This document shows positions 36,500-45,333 of a stretch of 64,000 nt of DNA, piece by piece. How positions within the stretch are numbered: the first letter of the stretch is position 1; each line of letters begins with the position of its first letter. The stretch is taken from assembly GCF_030433715.1 (NCBI RefSeq), contig NZ_JAROCC010000002.1, positions 1-64,000 of the forward strand, written 5' to 3'. Below the pieces are notes generated by a model, which saw only the letters and a list, made by a program, of their open reading frames with translations, searched no databases and had not been told where the DNA came from. The translations under genes and the position numbers were made by a program. The stretch is from Sporosarcina highlanderae (GTDB lineage Bacteria; Bacillota; Bacilli; Bacillales_A; Planococcaceae).

Positions 36500-37951
36500 A
36501 TGGCGGGTTTGATTTCAATTACAGTAACAGCCATTTTCACATTGAACATATTTCTAGCGATTGCGCTCATTTTCCTCGAAAGAAGAGATCCCACAGCAAC
36601 ATGGGCATGGCTTCTCGTCCTATTCTTCGTCCCATTTTTTGGCTTCTTCATTTATTTATTATTCGGAAGGAAGTTAGGTAAAAAGCATTTATTCAGATGG
36701 GAAGGTAAAAATCGCATCGGTATCGAAACATTGATCGACTACCAAATTGAGGCAATTGAAAAAGGAACGTTCGACTTCAGATTGGACGATACCGCTCATT
36801 ACCAAGATATGATTTACTTGCATCTTCGTAACAACCATGCAGTATTGACGCAAGACAATGATGTGCAAGTATTTAATGATGGTGTGGCAAAATTCGATGC
36901 TTTATTGCATGATCTTGAAAATGCTAAAGACCATATCCATTTCCAATATTATATTTTACGGTTAGATGCTTTAGGCAATCGGATTTTGGATGTGTTGATC
37001 AAAAAGGCGAAGCAAGGGGTCAAAGTCCGAGTCCTTTTCGATGATATCGGCTCCAGGGGCTTGCGGATTAGACACTTAAAGGAGTTAATCGACAGTGGTG
37101 GTGAAGTTGCAGCGTTCTTTCCTGCAATACTTCCACTCATCAACCCGCGACTTAACTATCGGAATCATAGGAAAATCGTCATCATTGACGGAAGGATCGG
37201 TTATGTCGGCGGCTTCAACGTCGGTGATGAATACTTGGGGCATGATAAAAGGTTTGGTTATTGGCGTGATACGCATCTTCGTATCGAAGGAAGTGCGTTG
37301 CATCCACTGCAAACCCGTTTCCTTCTTGACTGGAACCAAGCCTCGGACAGAGATGATATTATATACGCGGAACGGTACTTCCCCGCAATTCCAAGAAAAG
37401 GTTCCGTCGGTTTGCAAATTGTTTCGAGTGGACCAGATGCGGAGTGGGAACAGATAAAAGACGGCTACTTGAAGATGATCTTTTTAGCGAAGGAATATAT
37501 TTATATTCAAACGCCTTACTTCATTCCAGATATCAGCTTTCTTGATGCATTACGGATTGCGTGTCTATCAGGCGTAGATGTCCGAATCATGATTCCGAAT
37601 AAGCCTGACCATATGTTTGTATACTGGGCGACGTATTCAAATGTCGGGAAACTATTGAAGGCAGGCGCAAAAGTGTATATTTACGAAAATGGATTTATCC
37701 ACTCAAAGCAAATCGTAGTGGACGATGAATTGTCTACAGTTGGAACAGCAAATATCGATGTGCGAAGCTTCAAACTCAATTTCGAGATTAACGCATTTAT
37801 CTACGATCGCGAAAAGTCACACGAATTAGCTGAGTTGTTCGAACAGGATATGCAACTTTCGACAGAGCTCACTTATGAGATGTACTTGAACCGTACTCGT
37901 TGGATTAAAATCAAAGAATCGGTTTCAAGATTGTTGTCGCCTATACTATAA
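36500..37951 (+). CDS. cls: Cardiolipin synthase
   Basis: This 483-aa phospholipase D-superfamily enzyme joins two phosphatidylglycerols into cardiolipin. Two N-terminal membrane helices precede two PLDc domains with HKD motifs HRKIVIID (first) and HSKQIVVDD (second), both intact. AAAGGAGGG precedes the ATG. It is a single-gene unit ended by a bidirectional terminator. Confidence 0.95.
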   Translation: MAGLISITVTAIFTLNIFLAIALIFLERRDPTATWAWLLVLFFVPFFGFFIYLLFGRKLGKKHLFRWEGKNRIGIETLIDYQIEAIEKGTFDFRLDDTAHYQDMIYLHLRNNHAVLTQDNDVQVFNDGVAKFDALLHDLENAKDHIHFQYYILRLDALGNRILDVLIKKAKQGVKVRVLFDDIGSRGLRIRHLKELIDSGGEVAAFFPAILPLINPRLNYRNHRKIVIIDGRIGYVGGFNVGDEYLGHDKRFGYWRDTHLRIEGSALHPLQTRFLLDWNQASDRDDIIYAERYFPAIPRKGSVGLQIVSSGPDAEWEQIKDGYLKMIFLAKEYIYIQTPYFIPDISFLDALRIACLSGVDVRIMIPNKPDHMFVYWATYSNVGKLLKAGAKVYIYENGFIHSKQIVVDDELSTVGTANIDVRSFKLNFEINAFIYDREKSHELAELFEQDMQLSTELTYEMYLNRTRWIKIKESVSRLLSPIL

Positions 37952-37960
37952 GAACCAACA

Positions 37961-38009
37961 AAAAAGCATCCACCTGTCCGAAATGTTTCGGAGAAGATGG
38001 ATGCTTTTT
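37961..38009. terminator. Bidirectional terminator, cls / carboxypeptidase
   Basis: AAAAAGCATCCA (37961-37972) pairs with TGGATGCTTTTT (37998-38009), with an inner CCGA/TCGG stem; T-runs lie on both strands. Confidence 0.92.
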
Positions 38010-38974
38010 CAATTTAGTCCAAGGTATTCTTCAAGAGTGACGTTGCGTTTAAAGATCTCTTCCGCTATCTCTTCACCAACGTAACGGAAGTGCCATGCTT
38101 CGTACATATAGCCCGTAATCTCTTCCTTCCCTTTCGGATAGCGCATGATGAAACCGTACCGGTGAGCGTTTGCCGCCACCCATTTACCCGCCTCAGTTTC
38201 ACCAAAAGAGGAAGAGGCCCAATGTTTTTCATAGTTCACTTCCCCGATGTCAAAAGCAAGGCCTGTTTGGTGTTCGGAATAACCAGGTCTTGCACTGTAC
38301 TGATCAGCCCTCTCTACGCCGTCTTTCTTAACGTATCGGTCGTAAAGGGAAACTTGGTATTCATATGAGCGGTATGTGCTGAAAGCCGTTAGATTGATGC
38401 CAGATAGCTTTGCCTCCGCAGACATTTCTTCAAAGGCGTCCCTTGCCTCTTTACTTTCCCCTGGAGCAAATGTGCTTGGTAGCGGATATCTTTTATTGGC
38501 AATCAGGATTCCTTTTACATATGTCGGCTTATCCGGAAGTGTTTGACCCTCAATATAGCCACTTTTGTTTTGATTAACTTGAGGGGTCGTCCCTTCGGAT
38601 TTATCTTCAGTTTTAGGTGTTGACTTCTCTGGAACTTCTTTTTTCTGGTCCTTTTTTGGTTCCTCTATCACTTCGGCATTCGGCTCTTCTTCAAGCGGCT
38701 CGTCCACAGTTGACGGCGACTCATCGTCAGTGTCCTCTTCAATTTCCGGCTCCAACGGATCAATCGGTTCCTCTGTTTCCTCAGGCTCTTGGACGATCAA
38801 CGGTTGTTTTTCCGGTCCCTCAATGCCAATCTGTTTTAAACTTTTATTTACATCCCAATCATTCATGCCGACCCATACTACGATTGCGGTCATAAAAATT
38901 CCTACCAAAAGTAATGTAATCGTCAATGCTTTATTGGATTTTTTCGAAAACGTGCTTCTTCTCTTCCGGTTCAT
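38009..38974 (-). CDS. D-alanyl-D-alanine / LD-carboxypeptidase, M15B family
   Basis: This 321-aa protein has an N-terminal membrane anchor (about 15-37), an acidic Pro/Glu-rich linker (about 55-150), then a VanY/LdcB-type M15 domain with the zinc motif SEHQTGLAFDIGEV (SxHxxGxAxD) and the later WHFRYVG. It trims stem-peptide D-Ala or LD-bonds in the wall outside the cell. The long acidic linker probably spans the wall space. It is convergent with cls. Confidence 0.88.
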   Translation of the reverse strand: MNRKRRSTFSKKSNKALTITLLLVGIFMTAIVVWVGMNDWDVNKSLKQIGIEGPEKQPLIVQEPEETEEPIDPLEPEIEEDTDDESPSTVDEPLEEEPNAEVIEEPKKDQKKEVPEKSTPKTEDKSEGTTPQVNQNKSGYIEGQTLPDKPTYVKGILIANKRYPLPSTFAPGESKEARDAFEEMSAEAKLSGINLTAFSTYRSYEYQVSLYDRYVKKDGVERADQYSARPGYSEHQTGLAFDIGEVNYEKHWASSSFGETEAGKWVAANAHRYGFIMRYPKGKEEITGYMYEAWHFRYVGEEIAEEIFKRNVTLEEYLGLN

Positions 38975-39119
38975 CTAGTTGGCCTTCCTTCTACTATAGG
39001 TGTCTCGTAACGTTTTATTATAAAATGACTTGCATTACAAGAATGTCAGTATGTTATTTCCAGTCTGTGTATGCTATCATTTATTTTCAAATGTGTAAAT
39101 GTGATTGTGAGGATCCGAC

Positions 39120-40274
39120 ATGAATAATCAACGATGGCTTTCTATCAGCTTTTTGACGTTTTTCTTTACATGGGGCATATTTCTTCCCTATTGGACCGGT
39201 TGGTTGACAATCGAAAAAGGTCTCTCTGTCTCCACAGCAAGTATTATAATGGGTGCCGGGATGATCGCCCGCTCATTCTCAAATTTTCTTGTGTTTCCCT
39301 ACCTGACGGCAAGGAAATCGTATATCCAAGTCATTAAATGGACATCTATTTTATCGCTTTTATTATTGATCCTTTATATTCCTGATTCGTCGTTCATTGT
39401 ATTATTCATCATAACTGTGCTATTCAGTGCTGTATACCCTATCATTCTACCTGCTGTTGAAAGCGGTGCTTCCGTTCTTATGCAAAAGGAACACGTCCAT
39501 TATGGAAAAAGCCGTTCATTTGGGTCAGTCGGTTACACAGTTGCACTTCTTATTGTTGGAACGGCGACAGCTCTTTGGAATGAACAAGCCATCCTCTATC
39601 TCATGATCATCGGATTAGGAATTGCTGTTTTCTTTTTCTCTCGACCTGGTCCCGGTATCTTACAAAGCATTCCTGATCGCAGTAATTCTTCTGTAGATAA
39701 AACAGGGGTGAAAGCGTTATTCGCAACGAAGGGCTTCCCTGTTATCATGATGCTTGCTATCCTTTTACAAGGAGCCCATGCCTCTTATTATAACTATGGA
39801 TTCCTTTACCTTGACGATTTGAATGTCAATGGTTTCTATATCGGAATCATTTTGAATATTGCAGTTTTGTTTGAAATCCTGTTTTTCACTCAGGCAGATC
39901 GTTTTTTATCAAAAACAAGGATATCAACGATGTTCCTTGTCGCAGCAATCGGGTCAACGATTCGTTGGGTGCTTGTATTCCTTGTCCCGACCGCGGGCAT
40001 GTTCATGGGAACGCAAATGTTGCATGCCGCTTCATTCGGGATTGCCCACTATGCCTTCATTCAATACATTTCAAAAAAGTTGCCGCATTCCCAGATTGCT
40101 GCAGCGCAAGGTTTTTACGCAGCATTTGCAATGAGCTTGAGTACGGCGATTTTGACGTTCCCTGCTGGCTTCCTTTACGAAATCTCGCCGGGCACAGCGT
40201 TTTTAGGAATGACCGTCTGTTCTGTGCCAGCAATTATTATTGTATTGATGACACGAAAGAAGTTAGCTTATTAA
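39120..40274 (+). CDS. MFS permease, phenylpropionate/nucleoside-transporter-like (MFS_1-like)
   Basis: This 384-aa 12-helix permease resembles the HcaT/YwbF MFS_1-like group (LTFFFTWGIFLPYWTGWL start, HYGKSRSFGSVGYTVALLIVG in the first half, QGFYAAFAMSLSTAILTFPAG near the end). Members transport small aromatic acids or sugars; the substrate here is unknown. GAGG precedes the ATG. A terminator follows. Confidence 0.8.
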   Translation: MNNQRWLSISFLTFFFTWGIFLPYWTGWLTIEKGLSVSTASIIMGAGMIARSFSNFLVFPYLTARKSYIQVIKWTSILSLLLLILYIPDSSFIVLFIITVLFSAVYPIILPAVESGASVLMQKEHVHYGKSRSFGSVGYTVALLIVGTATALWNEQAILYLMIIGLGIAVFFFSRPGPGILQSIPDRSNSSVDKTGVKALFATKGFPVIMMLAILLQGAHASYYNYGFLYLDDLNVNGFYIGIILNIAVLFEILFFTQADRFLSKTRISTMFLVAAIGSTIRWVLVFLVPTAGMFMGTQMLHAASFGIAHYAFIQYISKKLPHSQIAAAQGFYAAFAMSLSTAILTFPAGFLYEISPGTAFLGMTVCSVPAIIIVLMTRKKLAY

Positions 40275-40278
40275 ATAA

Positions 40279-40322
40279 ACGACGTTCTTCGGAAACATTC
40301 AGTTTCCAAAGAGCGTTTTTTT
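40279..40322 (+). terminator. Terminator after the MFS_1-like gene
   Basis: CGTTCTTCGGAAAC pairs with GTTTCCAAAGAGCG (one mismatch) and is followed by seven T residues. Confidence 0.85.
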
Positions 40323-40337
40323 ACGTCATTTATCTTA

Positions 40338-40583
40338 TCAAAAGAAAACAAGGATGAAAACGACAACAAATGCAATTGCAAATAGGATGGATAGGTAGCG
40401 CATCCATTTGGATTCGCGTTCGTGGCCTTGTTCCTTGAATGATTTGGCCCTTGAGGCATTTGTCAACGTGAAGAGAGCCATCATCATAAGGATTGCGTAA
40501 TCCAACTTTCCTATTATGACGAAGAACAGAGTCACCAAAGCTATCAAGGTGATGCCTATGAAGTACACTTTCTTTTGATTCAT
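40338..40583 (-). CDS. Small membrane protein, 81 aa
   Basis: It starts MNQKKVYFIGITLIAL and has two adjacent N-terminal hydrophobic helices, a charged central stretch (RAKSFKEQGHERESKW) and a C-terminal helix ending in VVFILVFF. I do not recognise its family. ATG at 40583 follows GGAGGG by 7 nt, so it is a real translated gene by that criterion. The short gap to yidC suggests it is separate from that gene. Confidence 0.7.
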   Translation of the reverse strand: MNQKKVYFIGITLIALVTLFFVIIGKLDYAILMMMALFTLTNASRAKSFKEQGHERESKWMRYLSILFAIAFVVVFILVFF

Positions 40584-40640
40584 ATAAATTCCCTCCAAAA
40601 AAGGCCAGAGATTACTCTCCGGCCCCTAATATACCTTTGT

Positions 40641-41501
40641 TCAATCTTTCTTGTCGGTTTTTTTATCAGCTTTCTTTTCGGGTTTTTGTTCAACTTTTTT
40701 TTCATCCTTTTGATCTGTTTGCTTATCAGCTAAAACCGCCGGTTGAACTTCCTTATAATAAAACTTGCGTCCTAAATAGGTTTGGAAAATAAGCAGTAGA
40801 CCCCCGACCGCCCAGTACAGTGGCAATGCAGCCATGACCGAGAAGGAGATGAACATAATCATGATTGGTGACATGTAGATGAATAACTTCATTTGTTGCT
40901 TTTGCTGTTCAGGCATTGTCCATAAGGATACGCGTGCTTGGACAAAGTAGACTGCACCCGCGACAAGCATCATGATGCGGTCCGGCTCGCCTAAGTTGAA
41001 CCAAAGGAATTGGTGTTCTTTTACTTCCGGTGGTGCATACAGAATCGCGAAGTAAAGGCCCATGATGATTGGCATTTGGATAATTAATGGTAGACAGCCC
41101 ATGTTCAACGGATTGACACCATGCTTTGAGTACAAGCCCATCATTTCCTGTTGTAGCTTCATCTGCTCTTCTTTGTCTTGCTTGTCCTTTGCTTCTTTAA
41201 TCCGTTTTTGGATATCTGCCATTTCTGGGCGAAGGGCATCCATTTTGATTTTCATTTCCTGTTGCGCCTTATAGTTTTTCAACATAAGCGGCATGAGGAC
41301 CAACCGAATTGCAACGGTTATCAAAATGATTGCCAAACCGTAACTTCCGTTAAATGTTTCACCAAGGTAATGGAGCAACCATTCCATCGGTTTTACGAAA
41401 ATATTATAGAATGTACCTTCTTTGTTCTGCACTCCTGAACAACCGCTGAGGAAGACCGCGGCGGTCATCAATATCGTGAATAAGCCAAGTTTTTTCTTCA
41501 A
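40641..41501 (-). CDS. yidC: Membrane protein insertase YidC/OxaA/SpoIIIJ family lipoprotein
   Basis: This 286-aa protein has a lipoprotein signal with lipobox LSGC (Cys21 from this start), then the YidC core: five helices with MGCLPLIIQMPIIMGLYFAI and AGAVYFVQARVSLWTMPEQQKQQMK. It inserts and folds membrane proteins with or without SecYEG. A Lys-rich C-terminal tail could bind ribosomes. The TTG at 41501 follows AAGGTG by 6 nt; GTG at 41516 lacks a site. Confidence 0.93.
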   Translation of the reverse strand: MKKKLGLFTILMTAAVFLSGCSGVQNKEGTFYNIFVKPMEWLLHYLGETFNGSYGLAIILITVAIRLVLMPLMLKNYKAQQEMKIKMDALRPEMADIQKRIKEAKDKQDKEEQMKLQQEMMGLYSKHGVNPLNMGCLPLIIQMPIIMGLYFAILYAPPEVKEHQFLWFNLGEPDRIMMLVAGAVYFVQARVSLWTMPEQQKQQMKLFIYMSPIMIMFISFSVMAALPLYWAVGGLLLIFQTYLGRKFYYKEVQPAVLADKQTDQKDEKKVEQKPEKKADKKTDKKD

Positions 41502-41639
41502 TAGATTCACCTTCACTATTTCAAACTACTGAAAAGTATACATCAATTCACTACGTAAATACAATCAATGTTCGTCGATTGTGTGGATTTATCGTTTTCA
41601 TGACATACCATTCCTATTCTGATCGGGATAAATTCACTT

Positions 41640-41672
41640 AAAAAACGCTTCCGTTGTTGCGGAAGCGTTTAT
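41640..41672 (-). terminator. Terminator after the YtxH-like gene
   Basis: AAACGCTTCCG pairs with CGGAAGCGTTT around a 6-nt loop; on the minus strand a T-run follows. Confidence 0.88.
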
Positions 41673-41673
41673 G

Positions 41674-42027
41674 TCATTCACTTTTTTGTTCGTTATTTTG
41701 CGGTGCTTGGCTTGGAATTTCTTTTTTGTGGTAAAGACCGTCCATACCCTCCGTTTTGTCTTCAACTTCTTGATTATAATAATGAACACTTGTTTGTGCA
41801 CCTTCGCTTACCATTTTGTTATCCTGTAAGTCGTATGGATCTGAGTGGCCCACTTTCGTATCATCGCAGCGGTTCAGTTTTTGTGAAGTCATGAAGGAAT
41901 CGACTTTTGTTTTCATATTATTGACCGCGACCATTGCTTTGTCACGATTTTCCTTTTTACTGAAATATGCGTATGCCCCTGCCGCCAATGTAGCAAGAAG
42001 TAATCCATTTCCACGTTTACGCGCCAT
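41674..42027 (-). CDS. YtxH-like small membrane-associated protein, 117 aa
   Basis: It begins MARKRGNGLLLATLAAGAYAYFSKKENRDKAM, a short hydrophobic helix followed by Lys-rich residues as in YtxH-type proteins, then a hydrophilic acidic tail. Function is unknown. ATG at 42027 follows GGAGGA by 9 nt; the frame from 42036 directly abuts that site. It forms a single-gene unit. Confidence 0.72.
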   Translation of the reverse strand: MARKRGNGLLLATLAAGAYAYFSKKENRDKAMVAVNNMKTKVDSFMTSQKLNRCDDTKVGHSDPYDLQDNKMVSEGAQTSVHYYNQEVEDKTEGMDGLYHKKEIPSQAPQNNEQKSE

Positions 42028-42079
42028 ACATATCATTCCTCCATTAATTTAAGAAATAGTTTTATACATGTAGTATACC

Positions 42080-42556
42080 CTATCTGGATATTTGGAAACT
42101 TCCACTTAGACGGATCATATCGATATGAGGTATCCCATCCTCATCATACGGCTCACTTTCCGCCTTAAAACCATGCGTTGCGTAAAATGACTCCAAGTGG
42201 GCCTGCGCTTGCAGTTTAATTTGCTTAGGTTTCCATTTTTCATCAATTAAACTAACGCATTTTTCAATTAAGTCATGACCGACTCCCTTCCCTCTATAAT
42301 CTGATCTGATAATGACCCTCCCGATGGACGGGCAGTCATATTTTTCACCGGCCGGGAGCAGCCGTGCATAAGCTGCGATTCCTTTTTCATCTTTGCCGAA
42401 TACATGTAATGCCGTTTCATCATGCCCATCGACTTCTTGGTAGGGACAATTCTGTTCGACGACGAATACCGCTACCCTTAACGCTAACATCTCATAAACG
42501 TCAATGCCACCAAGCTGATAAAATTCCGATGTTGTCCATTCAAGATGTTGATTCAT
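42080..42556 (-). CDS. GNAT acetyltransferase, ElaA-like
   Basis: This 158-aa GNAT protein starts MNQHLEWTTSEFYQLGGIDVYEML, with ALRVAVFVVEQNCPYQEVDG typical of ElaA, and the acetyl-CoA motif GRVIIRSDYRGKGVGHDLIEKC. It acetylates an unknown small molecule or protein. A GTG at 42571 is an alternative start; neither has a strong ribosome site. It is divergent from another GNAT gene. Confidence 0.8.
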   Translation of the reverse strand: MNQHLEWTTSEFYQLGGIDVYEMLALRVAVFVVEQNCPYQEVDGHDETALHVFGKDEKGIAAYARLLPAGEKYDCPSIGRVIIRSDYRGKGVGHDLIEKCVSLIDEKWKPKQIKLQAQAHLESFYATHGFKAESEPYDEDGIPHIDMIRLSGSFQISR

Positions 42557-42679
42557 GCAATTTTCACTCACTTTTTAGATAATTTCGTTTTTAATATTTC
42601 ATTATGATTACAAACATAGTTTAATGTCAAAGATTTTGCTATTATAATAACAAAAGGAAGATTGCAGAGGTGATTCATC

Positions 42680-43180
42680 ATGATCAGATCTATGACTGTC
42701 AAAGATATTAGATATATACAACACATTGCCCACGTTACATGGAATGATACATATGCGGGAATCATTCCTGAGGACATTCAAACAGCTTTTATCAATCGCT
42801 CCTATTCCGATGCCATGATGATGAAACGCATGGAAAAAACACATATGCTTGTTGCTGAATGTGAAAAAGGTACGCCAATCGGCTTTTTAAATTTCACGAA
42901 AAAGGATGAGGATGGCGATTCCGAGTTGACAGCCATGTATATATTGCCAACCTACCAGCATTCAGGCTATGGAAAAAAGCTTATTGACCATACAATTTGT
43001 TTGCTCGAAGGCGCAAAACAGCTATTTGTTTATGTCGATAGCAGAAATACAGCGGGACGAGCATTTTATGAAAAACAAGGTTTTCAATTGCTTGATGTCT
43101 TTGAGGAGACATTTGAGGGTCATCCTGTTGAAACTGCCCAGTATGTCTATTATATTCATAAACCTGCACTTGCCTACTGA
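42680..43180 (+). CDS. GNAT acetyltransferase
   Basis: This 166-aa protein has the acetyl-CoA motif region LTAMYILPTYQHSGYGKKLIDH and ends with VYVDSRNTAGRAFYEKQGFQ, the standard GNAT pattern. The substrate is unknown. AGAGGTG precedes the ATG. It is followed by a bidirectional terminator. Confidence 0.85.
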   Translation: MIRSMTVKDIRYIQHIAHVTWNDTYAGIIPEDIQTAFINRSYSDAMMMKRMEKTHMLVAECEKGTPIGFLNFTKKDEDGDSELTAMYILPTYQHSGYGKKLIDHTICLLEGAKQLFVYVDSRNTAGRAFYEKQGFQLLDVFEETFEGHPVETAQYVYYIHKPALAY

Positions 43181-43181
43181 A

Positions 43182-43221
43182 AAAAGACGCTATTCCCTGA
43201 CATAATCGGGAAAGCGTCTTT
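43182..43221. terminator. Bidirectional terminator, GNAT / DUF4064 gene
   Basis: AAAGACGCT-A-TTCCC pairs with GGGAA-A-GCGTCTTT, with A/T-runs on both sides of convergent genes. Confidence 0.88.
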
Positions 43222-43227
43222 CATTCG

Positions 43228-43701
43228 TTATAATGATCTCATTCCGTCACTGTCGTAAGATTGATCAGCATATTGCAGATCATCTTGTAGTGGCGGTTTT
43301 TTTGTAAAGCAAAGAATACCAGCGATATAAAGTAGGATTGAAGGTAAAGTTAGGATTCCTGCCAATATGCCCGCGATGATGAACATGATTCCCGCAAGTT
43401 TAGCATTTTTGTCTTTCCAGATATTCACGATACCAATGATATTCAATACAATACTAATAATTGAAAAGATGATTAGTATCCAAAGGAACCCCCCCGCTGA
43501 AGCTAATATGGACATAACCAAGTCAACATCCGCCGGGGATAATTCAGGGTTTGCCAATAAATCCATTTCAATTTGCTCTTTAAAAATCGGGTCATTTTTA
43601 AGCAGATTAAATACTGCCATAACCAAGAATCCCGTAATTGTTCCTATTGCCGTCAATATGACAGCAATAATAGATAAAACTTTTTCCGCTGTGCGTTTCA
43701 A
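43228..43701 (-). CDS. DUF4064-like membrane protein, 157 aa
   Basis: It has four hydrophobic helices: near the N terminus (IIAVILTAIGTITGFLVMAVF), around 70-95, and a pair in the second half (LAGIMFIIAGILAGILTLPSILLYIAGIL). The acidic insert MDLLANPELSPADVDLVM lies between helices 1 and 2. The arrangement matches DUF4064 proteins of Bacillales, whose function is unknown. TTG at 43701 follows GAGAGGTG by 6 nt; the GTG at 43710 is inside that site. Confidence 0.75.
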   Translation of the reverse strand: MKRTAEKVLSIIAVILTAIGTITGFLVMAVFNLLKNDPIFKEQIEMDLLANPELSPADVDLVMSILASAGGFLWILIIFSIISIVLNIIGIVNIWKDKNAKLAGIMFIIAGILAGILTLPSILLYIAGILCFTKKPPLQDDLQYADQSYDSDGMRSL

Positions 43702-43869
43702 AGAAAGCACCTCTCTTTTTCTTTTTTTCTATCTTAACAAGTATACGAAGACAAAAACCAATAGTTTCATTTTTATTTCTCGAAATCCGTTTCAAGAAGT
43801 TTCAAATTATTACAGGCGGGTAATCTAACTGTAATATGAACTATCCGGAAGCGAAAGGAGAGCATGAAA

Positions 43870-43977
43870 ATGGGTAAAAAAATAATGTTCACCTCGACGG
43901 ACATGCTTTATACCGTCGCAGGTGCATCTGCATTAACTGGAATCGTCTATGTCGTGACTTTGGCGTGGGGGCTTTAA
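43870..43977 (+). CDS. Small membrane peptide, 35 aa
   Basis: The frame starts MGKKIMFTSTDMLYTVAG, continues with a single hydrophobic helix (GASALTGIVYVVTLAW) and ends GL. AAAGGAG lies upstream; an ATG at 43864 is also in frame but too close to it. A strong bidirectional terminator follows 10 nt after the stop. The layout (ribosome site, positive N terminus, one helix, terminator) suggests a real small membrane protein. I do not recognise a family. Confidence 0.6.
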   Translation: MGKKIMFTSTDMLYTVAGASALTGIVYVVTLAWGL

Positions 43978-43986
43978 TCGCATACT

Positions 43987-44021
43987 AAAAGGCAATCCCT
44001 TGTATCATGGGATTGCCTTTT
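43987..44021. terminator. Bidirectional terminator, small peptide / GNAT
   Basis: AAAAGGCAATCCC pairs with GGGATTGCCTTTT around a 9-nt loop between convergent genes. Confidence 0.92.
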
Positions 44022-44029
44022 ACTTTTGG

Positions 44030-44311
44030 TTAAGCTTTAACGTCATCATATTCCTTATACCGCTCAAACGCTGTGACAACATATGAGCAGACCGCTTCCA
44101 TTTTATATCCTTTATCACGCGCGTACACTGCGGCACGATCAAGCAATTTCTTCGCTACCCCTTGTCCCCGCAGGCTTTCAGAAACATACGTATGATCCAT
44201 GACCATTACATCCGCAAGAAGTGTCCATGTTATTTCAGCAAGCATCTTGCCATCTTGTTTGTTTTGGAACGCAAATGCGTCTCCACCAAGCTCTACAAAT
44301 TCAAAATCCAT
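44030..44311 (-). CDS. Short GNAT-like acetyltransferase, YjdJ-type
   Basis: This 93-aa protein holds the core acetyl-CoA fold only: GKMLAEITWTLLADVMVMDHTYVSESLRGQGVAKKLLD and AVYARDKGYKMEAVCSYVVTAFE. The conserved Cys-Ser-Tyr near the C terminus marks the small GNAT_2/YjdJ group. The substrate is unknown. AGGAGAGG precedes the ATG. Confidence 0.85.
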   Translation of the reverse strand: MDFEFVELGGDAFAFQNKQDGKMLAEITWTLLADVMVMDHTYVSESLRGQGVAKKLLDRAAVYARDKGYKMEAVCSYVVTAFERYKEYDDVKA

Positions 44312-44356
44312 GAAATCCTCTCCTTTTACAGTATATTACCATATTTCAGGTCATTC

Positions 44357-45244
44357 TTACTTGAACCATGCCTTGATGGAGTCAATTAGATTCTCAAAAA
44401 ACCGCTTCACTTTCTCCCAGAAACCCGGATCGATTTCCCCGAATTTCTCTTTAATTGTTGTCGCCATCTCGGATAATTGATCAGACAACTTCCCGAAATC
44501 GATATTCAAACCTCGAATACGATCCATCAATTCAATCAGCATTTGACGATCCGCTTCACTTAAATTGATATTCATTTTCTTCAGTTGTTCGTTTACGATT
44601 TTCTCGACTTCTTCTTTCGTATTCGGTTTATTGTCCGCAATCGCTTTCTTGATTTCGGTCAATAATTCAGCCACTTTATCCTCATCGATTCCGGAGTCCT
44701 TCGCGAACTTTGTTGCTAAGTTCAATTCGTCATTCGCAACATCCGTTCGTTCTGTATCAAGCGTTTCACCAGAAACTTCATATGCTTTATAAATCCCCAC
44801 TAAGGCTGAATGACCGGTTACAGGTTTTGGAGACGCCACTTCCACAATTGCATCTTCAATTCCTGCTGTCAGCATAGCGGTTGCATACATGCTATTTGTG
44901 ACTTGTGTAATATTGTCAGGAGTAACAATCTTGATAACAAGACCTTTCCCTTTGTCCAATCTTGTAATTTTAGCGGATGAATACATTCTTGCCTGGCTAT
45001 TGCCATCTTTTATATACTTCACAAGGTCGTTTCCATCGACTGTTATCTCTTCGACCTCAGCATCTTTTTCGACTTTCAGGCTTTCTTTAACACTTTCCTT
45101 TTCTGCATCTGTCAGATTAGCGCCCAATACAACGATTGGCAGTCCTAACTTTTCATCGATAGCCGTATCGGCTTTTGCTAGCGTCGGCTGTAATCCACAG
45201 GTAACGAGCAATAATGTGCACATTGCCACCAACATTTTCTTCAT
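44357..45244 (-). CDS. Secreted DUF1002 family protein
   Basis: This 295-aa protein has a Sec signal peptide (MKKMLVAMCTLLLVTCG, cleavage likely after AKA near residue 25). The mature part begins ekLGLPIVVLGANLTDAEK, a DUF1002 hallmark, and has a helical C-terminal region with coiled-coil propensity (VEKIVNEQLKKMNINLSEAD). The role of DUF1002 proteins is unknown. The start has GAGGAGGGG. It stands alone between GNAT and cvfB genes. Confidence 0.85.
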   Translation of the reverse strand: MKKMLVAMCTLLLVTCGLQPTLAKADTAIDEKLGLPIVVLGANLTDAEKESVKESLKVEKDAEVEEITVDGNDLVKYIKDGNSQARMYSSAKITRLDKGKGLVIKIVTPDNITQVTNSMYATAMLTAGIEDAIVEVASPKPVTGHSALVGIYKAYEVSGETLDTERTDVANDELNLATKFAKDSGIDEDKVAELLTEIKKAIADNKPNTKEEVEKIVNEQLKKMNINLSEADRQMLIELMDRIRGLNIDFGKLSDQLSEMATTIKEKFGEIDPGFWEKVKRFFENLIDSIKAWFK

Positions 45245-45333
45245 AATTTACCCCTCCTCATCTTATGAAGTAGTACGCCGGCAAACCTGAAAAGTTCCCA
45301 TACAGGCTAAACCCAAGGTTCCCTTGACCTTTC

